The notes beneath the pieces are model-generated. The model was given only the letters and a program-made list of their open reading frames with translations. It ran no database searches and was not told the origin of the DNA. A DNA stretch of 23,815 bases. It comes from Granulicella sp. GTDB lineage: Bacteria > Acidobacteriota > Terriglobia > Terriglobales > Acidobacteriaceae. The stretch covers positions 1 to 23,815 of the forward strand of contig PKWK01000263.1 of the NCBI GenBank assembly GCA_003133205.1, read 5' to 3'. Both the position numbers and the translations under genes were made by a program. Numbering within the stretch: position 1 is the stretch's first letter; the number at the start of each line of letters is the position of its first letter. This document shows, piece by piece, positions 15,171 through 22,475 of this stretch.

Positions 15171-16766
15171 ATGAATATCTACGCCATCACTCTCGCCTTC
15201 ATCGTCGTCACGCTCCTCACCGTCTCGCTCACGCGTCTCGGCAAGGTCAAGACCAAGGCCGATTACCTCGTCGCTGGACGATCCCTCCCCGCCTTCGTCC
15301 TCGTCTTCACCCTGCTCTCCAGTTGGATCGGCTCCGGCTCGCTCCTCGCCGCCGCTGAAAACGCCTACCGCCACGGCTTCGCGGCCCTCTGGACGGCGGC
15401 CGGAGGATGGGCCGGCCTTGCCCTGATCTACTTCATCGCGCCGCGCGCGCGGCACTTCGCCCAGTACACCATCCCCGACCTGCTCGAAGTCCGCTACAAC
15501 CAGACCGCCCGCGTGCTCGGCGTCATCGCCATCCTCTTCACCTACACCGCGATTACCAGCTATCAGTTCATCGGCGGCGGAGACATCCTTCACCTCATCT
15601 TTCCCAGCGCAATCACCGCAATCCACGGCCGCTACATCATCGCCGCCTTCGTGATCCTCGTGACCGCCATCGCCGGCATGTCGTCGGTCGCCTACACCGA
15701 CCTTGCCATCGGCCTGCTCGCCACCTTTACGCTTTGCATCGCCCTTCCTGTCCTTGTCCACGGCTTTGGCGGATGGGCTGCCGTCCACGCCGCCCTTCCC
15801 AGTTCCCACTTCCGGATCTTCGGCGACATCCACCCGATCAACAGCTATTTCGGACCGAACATCCTCCCCGACGGCACTCGCGAGCGTATCTCGTCTGCCC
15901 TCGAACTCTTCCTTCCCACCTGCCTGCTCATGCTCGGCAACCAGTCCATGTACCAGAAGTTCTTCTCCGCAAGATCCGAGAAGGACGCCACCCGCGCCGT
16001 CACCGGCTGGATCGTCGGCACTATCATCCTCGAGACCGTCATCGTCGCCCTCGCCGTCGCAGGCTCCGCCATCTTCCCCACCGGCGAGGTCCACGACCAT
16101 CCCCGCGAAGTCCTCGCCTACGTCGGCCTCCACGGCTTCTCGCCCGCGCAGACCGTCACCACCATCCCCTCGCCGACGGGCCCCGGCACCGTCATCACGA
16201 CCACTCAAATCGTTCCCCCCTTCACCCTCCACCTGATGCAACTCCTCGGCGCACTCCTCGTCGGAGCCATCTTCGCCAAGATCATCTCCACCGCCAACAA
16301 CTATCTCTTCTCCCCCGCCACCAACCTCGTCAACGACATCTTCGTCCGCTACCTCCGCCCCAACTCCGGCAACAAGGAGGTGCTTCTCGTCTCGCGTCTG
16401 ATGGTCGCTTTCCTCGGCGTCTGGGCGCTCGTCCAGTCACTCGGCACCGAATCTGTACTCAAAAAAGCCCTCTACGCCTACACCATCTACTCCGCCGCGC
16501 TCACCCCGGTCATCCTGGCGGCCTTCTACTGGCGACGCGCGACCGCTTCCGCCGCAGTCGCCAGCATCTTCACCGGAACCTTCGTCACCGTCTTCTGGGA
16601 CACCGCCTTCATCCACACCCACGTCCCCGCCATCCTCGCCGACCGAGACGCCATCTTCCCCGCCCTCATCGCCAGCCTCCTCTGCCTCTTCATCGTCAGC
16701 CTCCTCACCCCACCCCCCACCGAGTCCCACCTCCGCGCCTTCGCCGGCAGCGCCCAAAGCTCATAG
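15171..16766 (+). CDS. Sodium:solute symporter (SSS family)
   Basis: The 531-residue protein is almost wholly hydrophobic, with about 13 predicted membrane helices. The SSS signature is seen in KVKTKADYLVAGRSLPAFVL, LLSSWIGSGSLLAAAENAYRH, YTIPDLLEVRYNQTARVLG, YTAITSYQFIGGGDIL, MSSVAYTDLAIGLLATFTLC, LMLGNQSMYQKFFSARSEKD and AKIISTANNYLFSPATNLVN. It would drive uptake of a small solute with Na+; the substrate (sugar, carboxylate, proline-like) cannot be told. The start at 15171 has only a weak ribosome site. The last codons and stop overlap a run of 7-base tandem repeats. An MFS relic upstream suggests turnover of transport genes at this locus. Confidence 0.92.
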   Translation: MNIYAITLAFIVVTLLTVSLTRLGKVKTKADYLVAGRSLPAFVLVFTLLSSWIGSGSLLAAAENAYRHGFAALWTAAGGWAGLALIYFIAPRARHFAQYTIPDLLEVRYNQTARVLGVIAILFTYTAITSYQFIGGGDILHLIFPSAITAIHGRYIIAAFVILVTAIAGMSSVAYTDLAIGLLATFTLCIALPVLVHGFGGWAAVHAALPSSHFRIFGDIHPINSYFGPNILPDGTRERISSALELFLPTCLLMLGNQSMYQKFFSARSEKDATRAVTGWIVGTIILETVIVALAVAGSAIFPTGEVHDHPREVLAYVGLHGFSPAQTVTTIPSPTGPGTVITTTQIVPPFTLHLMQLLGALLVGAIFAKIISTANNYLFSPATNLVNDIFVRYLRPNSGNKEVLLVSRLMVAFLGVWALVQSLGTESVLKKALYAYTIYSAALTPVILAAFYWRRATASAAVASIFTGTFVTVFWDTAFIHTHVPAILADRDAIFPALIASLLCLFIVSLLTPPPTESHLRAFAGSAQSS

Positions 16767-16799
16767 CTCAAACCCCATAGCTGATAGCTGAAAGCCCAG
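16758..16799. repeat. Heptanucleotide tandem repeat (AGCTSAW-like, six units)
   Basis: Six consecutive 7-base units: AGCTCAT, AGCTCAA, ACCCCAT, AGCTGAT, AGCTGAA, AGCCCAG. The array begins within the last codons of the symporter gene and supplies its stop codon (TAG at 16764-16766). Short heptamer arrays of this kind are known from some other bacteria, for example cyanobacteria; their role is unknown. Confidence 0.8.
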
Positions 16800-16929
16800 A
16801 GTTGACCCCGGAACGAGCGCCGCACCACGCGTTCCCCATCCAGTGGCGCATGTGCCCGCGATCACTTTCCGGCGCCGATCTTTGTGCCAAGCTCAACTGC
16901 ATCATTCGCGCGAAGAGAGGGAGGGAACT

Positions 16930-17448
16930 ATGAAACTCACTGTGCTCGTAACCTACGCCACTCGGTATGGCTCCACCGAAGAGATTGCGCAGGCGTTGGC
17001 GGAGACCCTGCGCGAGAGCGCCGCCACCGTAGAAGTTCAGCCCATCCAGAAGGTGCACTCCCCTGAGCGATACGATGCTGTTGTGCTGGGAGCTCCCCTG
17101 TATATGGGCCGATTGCACAAGGATGCGCGCCGCTTTCTCTCGGAGCACCGTAGTGCGCTCACGCAGATCCCGGTCGCGCTATTCGTATTAGGGCCGGTTC
17201 ACAAAGACGAGAAGGATTGGACGGGGGCGCGCATGCAGTTGGAAAAAGAGCTGGCGAAGTTCCCGTGGTTTTCGCCCGTTGCCCAGCAGATTTTCGGCGG
17301 CAAGTTTGACCCCGCAAACCTCGGGTTTCCGCTCACTCTGATACCGCCCCTGCGAAAGATGAAGGCCAGCGACGTTCGAGACTGGGCGGCGATCCGCGCC
17401 TGGGCCAGCGACCTCGCTGTGGCCCTTCAGCCGGTGTCGCACGGGTAA
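16930..17448 (+). CDS. Flavodoxin-domain protein (HemG-like, Flavodoxin_5 type)
   Basis: From the ATG at 16930 (GAGGGA a few bases upstream) the product has 172 residues; the open frame further upstream lacks family sequence. The FMN phosphate-binding loop TYATRYGSTEEIAQAL is at residues 7-22, followed by a second flavin loop region VVLGAPLYMGRLHKDARRFL and a third, LFVLGPVHKDEKDW. Size and pattern fit the menaquinone-dependent protoporphyrinogen oxidase-like flavodoxins. Whether it serves haem synthesis or another redox task is not decidable here. It stands alone, downstream of the symporter, with no haem genes nearby. Confidence 0.85.
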   Translation: MKLTVLVTYATRYGSTEEIAQALAETLRESAATVEVQPIQKVHSPERYDAVVLGAPLYMGRLHKDARRFLSEHRSALTQIPVALFVLGPVHKDEKDWTGARMQLEKELAKFPWFSPVAQQIFGGKFDPANLGFPLTLIPPLRKMKASDVRDWAAIRAWASDLAVALQPVSHG

Positions 17449-17510
17449 CCTGGCGTCCGTCCCCAACTGCTTCCCCTACGGCTTCCTGCTTCTCATCTGT
17501 CTGAGGGATC

Positions 17511-17708
17511 CTATTGCAACCCCTTAACCATATAAAGGTCCGAAAGCAGACGCGTATATCCGTAGACATAGCCTCGACCGTCCGCGCTCAACCTGACGTT
17601 GGACAAGTCGCAGAGTCCTGTCACGTCCAATGGGTTCACTTCTTTGAAGAGCTGCCTCTGTCCCGTGACAACATCCAATCGATAGAGACGCAGGCCACGA
17701 CTTCGACG
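17511..17708 (-). pseudogene. Relic: C-terminal end of a Ser/Thr kinase-type beta-propeller protein
   Basis: On the minus strand the frame ending at the TAG 17511-17513 reads RGLRLYRLDVVTGQRQLFKE, then VNPLDVTGL, VRLSADGRGYVYGYTRLLSD, LYMVKGLQ. I recognise this as the conserved end of the WD40/TolB-like propeller carried by many acidobacterial eukaryote-like Ser/Thr kinases (pattern: LYRxDxxTGxRELWKE...SPDGKxYxYxYxRxLSDLYLVEGL). Upstream in that frame there is a TGA and no further family sequence, so only about 65 residues survive. The rest of the 17449-17869 gap has no other feature. No Shine-Dalgarno for glmS is visible. Confidence 0.65.
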
Positions 17709-17869
17709 GCCTGATGAGCCCGGCAGCCCTGGGCATCACCAGAATCGCCGTCGATCTAGGCCAGGGCAAACTCGCCTTCACCCGATAACCGCAAATCGCG
17801 CGCCCCCTCCCACAAAAGTCCCATCCTCTAACACTCACGAAATCCTCGCCATCCATCTACACTGGTGCC

Positions 17870-20005
17870 ATGTGTGGAATCGTCGGATACATTGGCCCCA
17901 ATCCTCCTGTGCCCATCATCATCGAGGGCCTGCGACGCCTCGAGTACCGCGGCTATGACTCCGCCGGCATTGCCGTAGCCGGAGGCCCGCAAGGCCTGGA
18001 ACTCCGCCGCGCCCCCGGCAAGCTCCGCAACCTCGAAGCCGTCATCGCCGAGCGCCCCATCTCCGGTACCTTTGGCATCGGCCACACGCGCTGGGCTACC
18101 CACGGCCGCCCCACCGAGGAGAACGCCCACCCTCACCGCGACGGCTCCGGAACCCTCGTCGTCGTCCACAACGGCATCGTCGAGAACTATCTCGCCCTCA
18201 AGTCCGAACTCATCGCCAAGGGCCACAAGTTCGTCTCCGAAACCGACACCGAAATCATCGCCCACCTCATCGAAAACGAGCTCAACCTAGCCGCCGCCGC
18301 CACAACTTCGGGTGGCCCATCCTTTGCGGCCTCATCGCAAAGGGTGGGTTCGACCGCCGCGGAATCCCCCGAGTCCAACACCGCCGAAGCCGTCCTAACC
18401 CTTCCCACCACTCCCTCCATCCCGCTCGAAGAAGCCGTCCGCCGCGCCGTCAAGCGCCTCACCGGAGCCTTCGCCATCGGAGTCCTCTCCGCCAACGAGC
18501 CCAACAAGCTGGTCGCCGCCCGCCTCGGCCCGCCCGCCGTCCTCGGCCTCGGCGAAGGCGAATACTTCCTCGCCTCCGATGTTCCCGGCATCCTCCATCA
18601 CACCCGCAACATCCATTTCCTCGCCGACGGCGAAGTCGCCATCCTCACTCCCTCCGGCATCGCCCTCACCGACTTCGACGGCGCCCCCATCCCCCTCAAA
18701 ATCCAGCGCATCGCCTGGGACCCCATCCAGGCCGAGAAGGCCGGCTACAAGCACTTCATGCTCAAGGAAATCTACGAGCAGCCCCGCGCCATCCGCGACA
18801 CCATCCTCGGCCGCGTCTCCCCTGACACCGGCCGCGTCTTCCTCCCCGACATGACCATCACCGAGGCCGACCTCCGCGCCGCCACTCAGATCACCATCGC
18901 CGCCTGCGGAACCTCCTGGCACGCCGGCCTCGCCGGCAAGTTCATGATCGAGCGCCTCGCCCGCCTCCGCACCGACGTCGACTACGCCAGCGAGTACCGC
19001 TACCGCAATCCGATCCCCGACCCCCTGTCCATCGGCCTCCTCATCACCCAGTCCGGCGAAACCGCCGACACCATCGCCGCCCAGCGCGAGCTCATCGCCC
19101 TCGGCTCCAAAACCCTCGCCATCTGCAACGTCGTCGGAGCAGCCGTCTCCCGCGAAGCCCAGGGCACCATCACCACCAACGCCGGCCCCGAGATCGGCGT
19201 CGCCTCCACCAAGGCCTTCACCGCCCAGCTCACCGCGATCTTCCTCCTCGCGCTCCACCTCGCCCAGGTCCGCGGCACCGTCACCGACGAAGAATCCCTC
19301 CACCTCGTCACCGAGCTCAGCAGAATCCCCGCCAAGCTCGAAGCCATGCTCAACCTCGCGACTCCCGACCCGACCGGAACCTCCGAAGGAGTGGGTGCCC
19401 CATCCTTTGCGGCCCCATCGAGCGCCACAAATCTGGGTGCCCCATCCATGACAGCCCCACCGTCATGGGTGGGATCGGAGCGCCGCACTCGCCCGCGCCT
19501 CTCCCTCACCGCCCAGTGCGAAGAACTCGCCCGCCACTTCTCCACCGCCAACGACTTCCTCTTCCTCGGCCGCGGCATCCACTACCCCATCGCCCTCGAA
19601 GGCGCACTCAAGCTCAAGGAGATCTCCTACATCCACGCCGAAGGCTACCCCGCCGGCGAGATGAAGCACGGCCCCAACGCCCTCATCGACGAGACGCTAC
19701 CAGTGGTCTGCATTGCCACTCAGGACCCCTCCGACCCCACCAGCGTCCTCAAGTACGAGAAGACCCTCTCCAACATCCAGGAAGTCACCGCCCGCTCCGG
19801 CCGAGTCATCGCCATCGCCATCGAAGGCGATCAGACCGTCGCCCAACTCGTCGAGCACACCATCTACATCCCCGCATCCCCCGAGCTACTCCTCCCCATC
19901 CTCGAAGTGGTCCCCCTCCAACTCCTCGCCTACCACATCGCCGTCCGCCGCGGCTGCGACGTAGACCAACCCAGAAACCTAGCCAAGAGCGTCACAGTCG
20001 AATAG
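17870..20005 (+). CDS. glmS: Glutamine-fructose-6-phosphate aminotransferase (isomerizing) with two repeat-derived insertions
   Basis: GlmS makes glucosamine-6-P from fructose-6-P and glutamine, the first step to UDP-GlcNAc and peptidoglycan. Cys2 of MCGIVGYIG is the N-terminal nucleophile of the glutaminase domain (1 to about 240). Two SIS domains follow (about 335-480 and 555-700), with [56 protein letters not shown] and the end [13 protein letters not shown] (catalytic Lys706). All key residues are kept. The length, 711, is about 100 above normal. The excess sits at residues 141-184, within the glutaminase domain, and 496-545, between the SIS domains. Both insertions contain the REP-like hairpin repeat translated as [14 protein letters not shown] or [14 protein letters not shown]. 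The gene looks intact and the insertions fall in loops. There is no Shine-Dalgarno sequence. Confidence 0.96.
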   Translation: MCGIVGYIGPNPPVPIIIEGLRRLEYRGYDSAGIAVAGGPQGLELRRAPGKLRNLEAVIAERPISGTFGIGHTRWATHGRPTEENAHPHRDGSGTLVVVHNGIVENYLALKSELIAKGHKFVSETDTEIIAHLIENELNLAAAATTSGGPSFAASSQRVGSTAAESPESNTAEAVLTLPTTPSIPLEEAVRRAVKRLTGAFAIGVLSANEPNKLVAARLGPPAVLGLGEGEYFLASDVPGILHHTRNIHFLADGEVAILTPSGIALTDFDGAPIPLKIQRIAWDPIQAEKAGYKHFMLKEIYEQPRAIRDTILGRVSPDTGRVFLPDMTITEADLRAATQITIAACGTSWHAGLAGKFMIERLARLRTDVDYASEYRYRNPIPDPLSIGLLITQSGETADTIAAQRELIALGSKTLAICNVVGAAVSREAQGTITTNAGPEIGVASTKAFTAQLTAIFLLALHLAQVRGTVTDEESLHLVTELSRIPAKLEAMLNLATPDPTGTSEGVGAPSFAAPSSATNLGAPSMTAPPSWVGSERRTRPRLSLTAQCEELARHFSTANDFLFLGRGIHYPIALEGALKLKEISYIHAEGYPAGEMKHGPNALIDETLPVVCIATQDPSDPTSVLKYEKTLSNIQEVTARSGRVIAIAIEGDQTVAQLVEHTIYIPASPELLLPILEVVPLQLLAYHIAVRRGCDVDQPRNLAKSVTVE
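18310..18351 (+). repeat. REP-like hairpin copy B, inside glmS
   Basis: GGGTGG leads into left arm CCCATCCTTTGC (18316-18327), loop GGCCTCATC, right arm GCAAAGGGTGGG (18337-18348). It is read in frame as glmS residues 147-161, within a stretch that has no counterpart in GlmS of other bacteria such as E. coli. Confidence 0.88.
19393..19420 (+). repeat. REP-like repeat copy C (left half only), inside glmS
   Basis: GGGTGCCCCATCCTTTGC followed by loop GGCCCCATC matches the left arm and loop of copy B, but the right arm is replaced by AGCGCCACAAATCT. That segment resembles the linker seen before copies E to G. It is therefore a truncated or recombined copy directly before copy D. Confidence 0.75.
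19435..19478 (+). repeat. REP-like hairpin copy D, inside glmS
   Basis: GGGTGC leads into left arm CCCATCCATGAC (19441-19452), loop AGCCCCACC, right arm GTCATGGGTGGG (19462-19473). Translated in frame as [14 protein letters not shown] between the two SIS domains of GlmS. Confidence 0.88.
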
Positions 20006-20059
20006 TGGAGTTGGGACGGGCTTATTGGCTTGGCTGGCTGGCGCCCAGGATGTGCCCGC

Positions 20060-20098
20060 TAGGCATAACATTGCCTATTAAGGTGCAAAGTTTTGCAC
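20060..20098. promoter_or_regulatory. Two adjacent perfect inverted repeats between glmS and the PEP-CTERM gene
   Basis: TAGGCA (20060-20065) pairs with TGCCTA (20072-20077), and GTGCAAA (20083-20089) pairs with TTTGCAC (20092-20098). They start 55 bases after the glmS stop and end about 140 bases before the next start codon. They may be a double operator or 3' hairpins of the glmS mRNA. The rest of the gap, 20099-20239, is A/T-rich and carries a TATATAA close to the next start. Confidence 0.5.
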
Positions 20099-20239
20099 TT
20101 CATGGGATGAAGCAGCAAAAGGAAAAAGAGATATCTACCTCAAAAAAATAGTCTTACCCAGGGGCATCTCCAAATTTGTCATTGGCCATCTAAATGATCA
20201 TTAGTTGGGTAATTGTAGTTTCATATATAAGGGGACCCC

Positions 20240-20728
20240 ATGAAGATGCGTCTTTCACTCCTCGCCTTAATTGCTTGCCTTGGCATTTCTCTTACGTCCT
20301 ATGCGTCCGATATTACCTACACCATAACGGGCGGCACTTTCTCGCCATCCGGGACTTTCTCCGGCTCGTTTCTCATCGACTCGGCCACCGAATTAATCGA
20401 TGGGGGTACGATCACTGCCACGGCTGGCACTACCTATTCCTTCTTTAACAGTGCGAACGACTCGCCCATCGCGGGCCTTGCATTCTTCACAGACGCCAGC
20501 GGGGATAGTTTTCGCTTGGCCATTAACGGCAGCTTAAGCTCCTTGGCGGTAAACACCCTCGCCGGCAGCGACACCTATCTCATGACCGCGGCAGGCGCGC
20601 GGTTTGACGCCACAGGTGCAACAATCGCGCCCACCCCTGCCACCCCTGAACCATCGTCGCTCCTTCTACTCGGCACAGGTGCGCTCGGATTGGCCGGCGC
20701 ATTCCGCCGCCGCTTCCTGAACACCTAG
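20240..20728 (+). CDS. PEP-CTERM sorting-domain protein
   Basis: The 162-residue secreted protein has a Sec signal peptide (about 1-22, ending SYAS), a Thr/Ser/Gly-rich beta body without Cys, and a C-terminal sorting tail. The tail has the motif TPEPSS (135-140), a hydrophobic helix LLLLGTGALGLAGA and the basic end FRRRFLNT. In this system an exosortase cuts at the PEP motif and the protein goes to the cell surface, usually in bacteria that make exopolysaccharide. No exosortase gene lies in the window. AAGGGG lies six bases before the ATG, and TATATAA at 20224-20230 could be a -10 element. The body has no recognisable fold assignment. Confidence 0.9.
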   Translation: MKMRLSLLALIACLGISLTSYASDITYTITGGTFSPSGTFSGSFLIDSATELIDGGTITATAGTTYSFFNSANDSPIAGLAFFTDASGDSFRLAINGSLSSLAVNTLAGSDTYLMTAAGARFDATGATIAPTPATPEPSSLLLLGTGALGLAGAFRRRFLNT

Positions 20729-20763
20729 ACCTACGATCCATCGATCCATCAGACGACCCCTGG

Positions 20764-20880
20764 CGGGTGGCCCACGCCTTCCCTGCTCCAAAACCGGGTG
20801 CCCCATAACTTGCCCTGAGCCTGCCGAACGGGTCTCGATCCTGAGATGTGGGCATCGCGTGTACGACGGGTTGCCCACCC
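20764..20880 (+). repeat. Degenerate REP-like composite upstream of copy E
   Basis: Fragments of the repeat family follow each other: GGGTGGCCCACGCC, GGGTGCCCCATAA, an imperfect palindrome CCCTGAGCCTGCCGAACGGG, and GGGTTGCCCACCCA. The last, with its AAAACCATCT linker, leads into copy E. It looks like a mosaic of older copies rather than a gene. Confidence 0.55.
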
Positions 20881-20893
20881 ATAAAACCATCTT

Positions 20894-20935
20894 GGGTGCC
20901 CCATTCATGCGGTCTCATCGCATGGGTGGGGTCCG
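20894..20935 (+). repeat. REP-like hairpin copy E, upstream of the RAYT gene
   Basis: GGGTGC leads into left arm CCCATTCATGC (20900-20910), loop GGTCTCATC, right arm GCATGGGTGGG (20920-20930). It lies 70 bases before the RAYT start codon and has the same orientation as all other copies. Confidence 0.88.
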
Positions 20936-21004
20936 CGTTTCGACACATCCTCATCTCCGCGTGGGGTAAACCATGTCTCCGGAACCTGAAAGCTCCACCA
21001 CCTA

Positions 21005-21587
21005 ATGCCGAGCCGCCTGAAGCGCCATCAAACCGAAGGCCACAACCACTTCGTCACCTTTAGCTGTTACCCACCGCCTCCCATATCTCAACGACGACCG
21101 CTCCCGCACCATTTTTGAAGAGGCTCTCGAAACTCTCCGACGGCGACACCGGTTCCTCCTCTTCGGCTACGTCCTCATGCCCGAACACGTCCACCTTCTC
21201 CTCAGCGAACCAAAGCTCCATTCGCTCGCCACCACTTTCAGTGTTCTCAAGGGCGAGGTCTCCAAAATACTCAAAGGCACGCGCCCCCAGTTCTGGCAAT
21301 CCCGCTACTACGACTTCAACGTGTTCACTCATCCAAAGTGGATCGAGAAGCTGAAATACATCCACCGCAATCCGGTCGAACGTGGTCTGGTGAAAAAACC
21401 CGAAGACTGGCCGTGGAGCAGCTTCAACCACTGGGCAACCGGCGACGCCGGCCGTGTCGAGATCGAATCCCATTGGACCTGGACCCGCCGCGAGAGAGCC
21501 GGAACCCCACCTAGTCACATCTCGGGTGCCCCATTCATGACGGCTTCATCGTCATGGGTGGGGTCCGTCGCAACTCAACCGCCGTAG
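21005..21587 (+). pseudogene. REP-associated tyrosine transposase (RAYT, IS200/Y1-like), one frameshift
   Basis: The N-terminal frame (ATG 21005) reads MPSRLKRHQTEGHNHFVTFS, CY, and the family sequence then continues one frame over from 21072: HRLPYLNDDRSRTIFEEALE, FGYVLMPEHVHLLLSEPK. MPEHVHLLL holds the HUH metal motif. FWQSRYYDFNVFT contains the catalytic Tyr region, followed by KLKYIHRNPVERGLV and WPWSSFNHWATGD, all typical of RAYTs. An extra C at about 21070-21072 causes the shift, so it is either inactive or miscalled. RAYTs are single-copy, domesticated relatives of IS200 transposases that act on REP hairpins. Copies E and F flank it. The last 20 or so residues are encoded by copy F. 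Confidence 0.82.
21524..21566 (+). repeat. REP-like hairpin copy F, at the 3' end of the RAYT frame
   Basis: GGGTGC leads into left arm CCCATTCATGAC (21530-21541), loop GGCTTCATC, right arm GTCATGGGTGGG (21551-21562). Translated as SGAPFMTASSSWVGS, it forms the C-terminus of the RAYT frame before the stop at 21585-21587. Confidence 0.88.
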
Positions 21588-21649
21588 GGTGTATAGTTTC
21601 CGGCTTGCTCAACCCCAGGGGTTTCTTTCGCATTGAAGGGAGAAAAAGT

Positions 21650-22114
21650 ATGAAGGTGAAGACCCTCGCATTAACTCTGGCACTGTGTTTTGCCGGAGCC
21701 GCTGTATCGCTCGCCCAGAGCCCGCAGATGGGCACCTGGAAACTCAACGAAGCCAAGTCGAAGATTCCGACCGGATACCAGAAGAACACGACCGTTGTCT
21801 ACGCAATGGATGGCGACAACATCAAAGTGACCACCGAAGGCACCGACAAGGACGGCAAGCCCATGCACACCGATTGGACGGGCAAGTTCGACGGCAAGGC
21901 CTACCCGCTCACCGGCGATCCCAGTGCAGACTCACGCTCCTACACAAAAGTTGACGACCATACTTTGACCATAACCAACAAGATGGGCAGCAAGGTGGTC
22001 ATGACCGGACGCATCGTCGTCTCGGCGGACGGCAAAAGCCGAACGCTGAAATCAACCGGAACCGATTCCGCCGGCAAGAAGATCTCTAGCACGGCGGCCT
22101 ACGACAAGCAATAG
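21650..22114 (+). CDS. Small secreted protein of unknown function
   Basis: The start at 21650 is chosen for its ribosome site (GAAGGGAG, about seven bases upstream) and because a signal peptide follows at once (KVKTLALTLALCFAGAAVSLAQ). The product has 154 residues. The mature part begins GTWKLNEAKSKIP, the opening I associate with a common acidobacterial and proteobacterial lipocalin-like secreted protein. It continues as beta-strand repeats rich in Lys, Thr and Gly: VTTEGTDKDGKPMHTDWTG, FDGKAYPLTGDP, YTKVDDHTLTITNKMGSK, GRIVVSADGKSRTL. No catalytic motif is visible. Copy G of the hairpin repeat lies just after the stop. Confidence 0.82.
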   Translation: MKVKTLALTLALCFAGAAVSLAQSPQMGTWKLNEAKSKIPTGYQKNTTVVYAMDGDNIKVTTEGTDKDGKPMHTDWTGKFDGKAYPLTGDPSADSRSYTKVDDHTLTITNKMGSKVVMTGRIVVSADGKSRTLKSTGTDSAGKKISSTAAYDKQ

Positions 22115-22122
22115 CCAAGGGC

Positions 22123-22191
22123 GGGTGGCCCACCCACCAAAACATCTCGGGCGCCCCATTCATGACGGTCTCATCGTCATGAGTGGGTTCC
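22123..22191 (+). repeat. REP-like element copy G with extra 5' palindrome
   Basis: A near-palindrome GGGTGGCCCACCC (22123-22135) and a CAAAACATCTC linker precede the hairpin proper. This has left arm CCCATTCATGAC (22155-22166), loop GGTCTCATC, right arm GTCATGAGTGGG (22176-22187). This copy shows best that the element may be a two-part unit of about 70 bases. It lies nine bases after the stop of the secreted protein. Confidence 0.85.
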
Positions 22192-22475
22192 CCGACCCTC
22201 CTCCGCCGTCCCGCCCCCAAGGATCGATTTAACCGCTCGGCCAGAATATGCCACCGCAAGACCGGTGCCGGAATCTCCGCAGTCCTCCTGCGGCCACATC
22301 TCCGTGTTCTCTCTTTGCCTCCGTGCCCTCTGTGATTCGCTTTTCCTTTTCACCCCGCCCGGAATTGTGTCAATACCCCGCGCTCACACCGAGAAATATT
22401 TTCTCCAATCAACCCAACAACTTACACCAAAAAAACACCAAAAAATAGTTGGCATAGTAGTTATGGTCAACGGCC

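Noticed and set aside
15117..16241. 374-codon minus frame opposite the symporter
   Set aside because: Asp/Glu/Gly-rich low-complexity translation, antisense to clear membrane helices.
17514..17714. 66-codon + frame before glmS
   Set aside because: Lies antisense to the recognisable propeller C-terminus relic and has no family signal of its own.
18395..19303. 302-codon minus frame opposite glmS
   Set aside because: Gly/Asp-rich shadow with no domain; glmS is conserved end to end.
20107..20151. 14-codon frame MKQQKEKEISTSKK after glmS
   Set aside because: Too short and Lys-rich by base composition; no ribosome site or conservation argument.
20006..20239. Sigma-54 site upstream of the PEP-CTERM gene, as reported for some PEP-CTERM regulons
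   Set aside because: No GG-N10-GC pattern with TGGC/TTGC context is present; TGGC/GC candidates have the wrong spacing.
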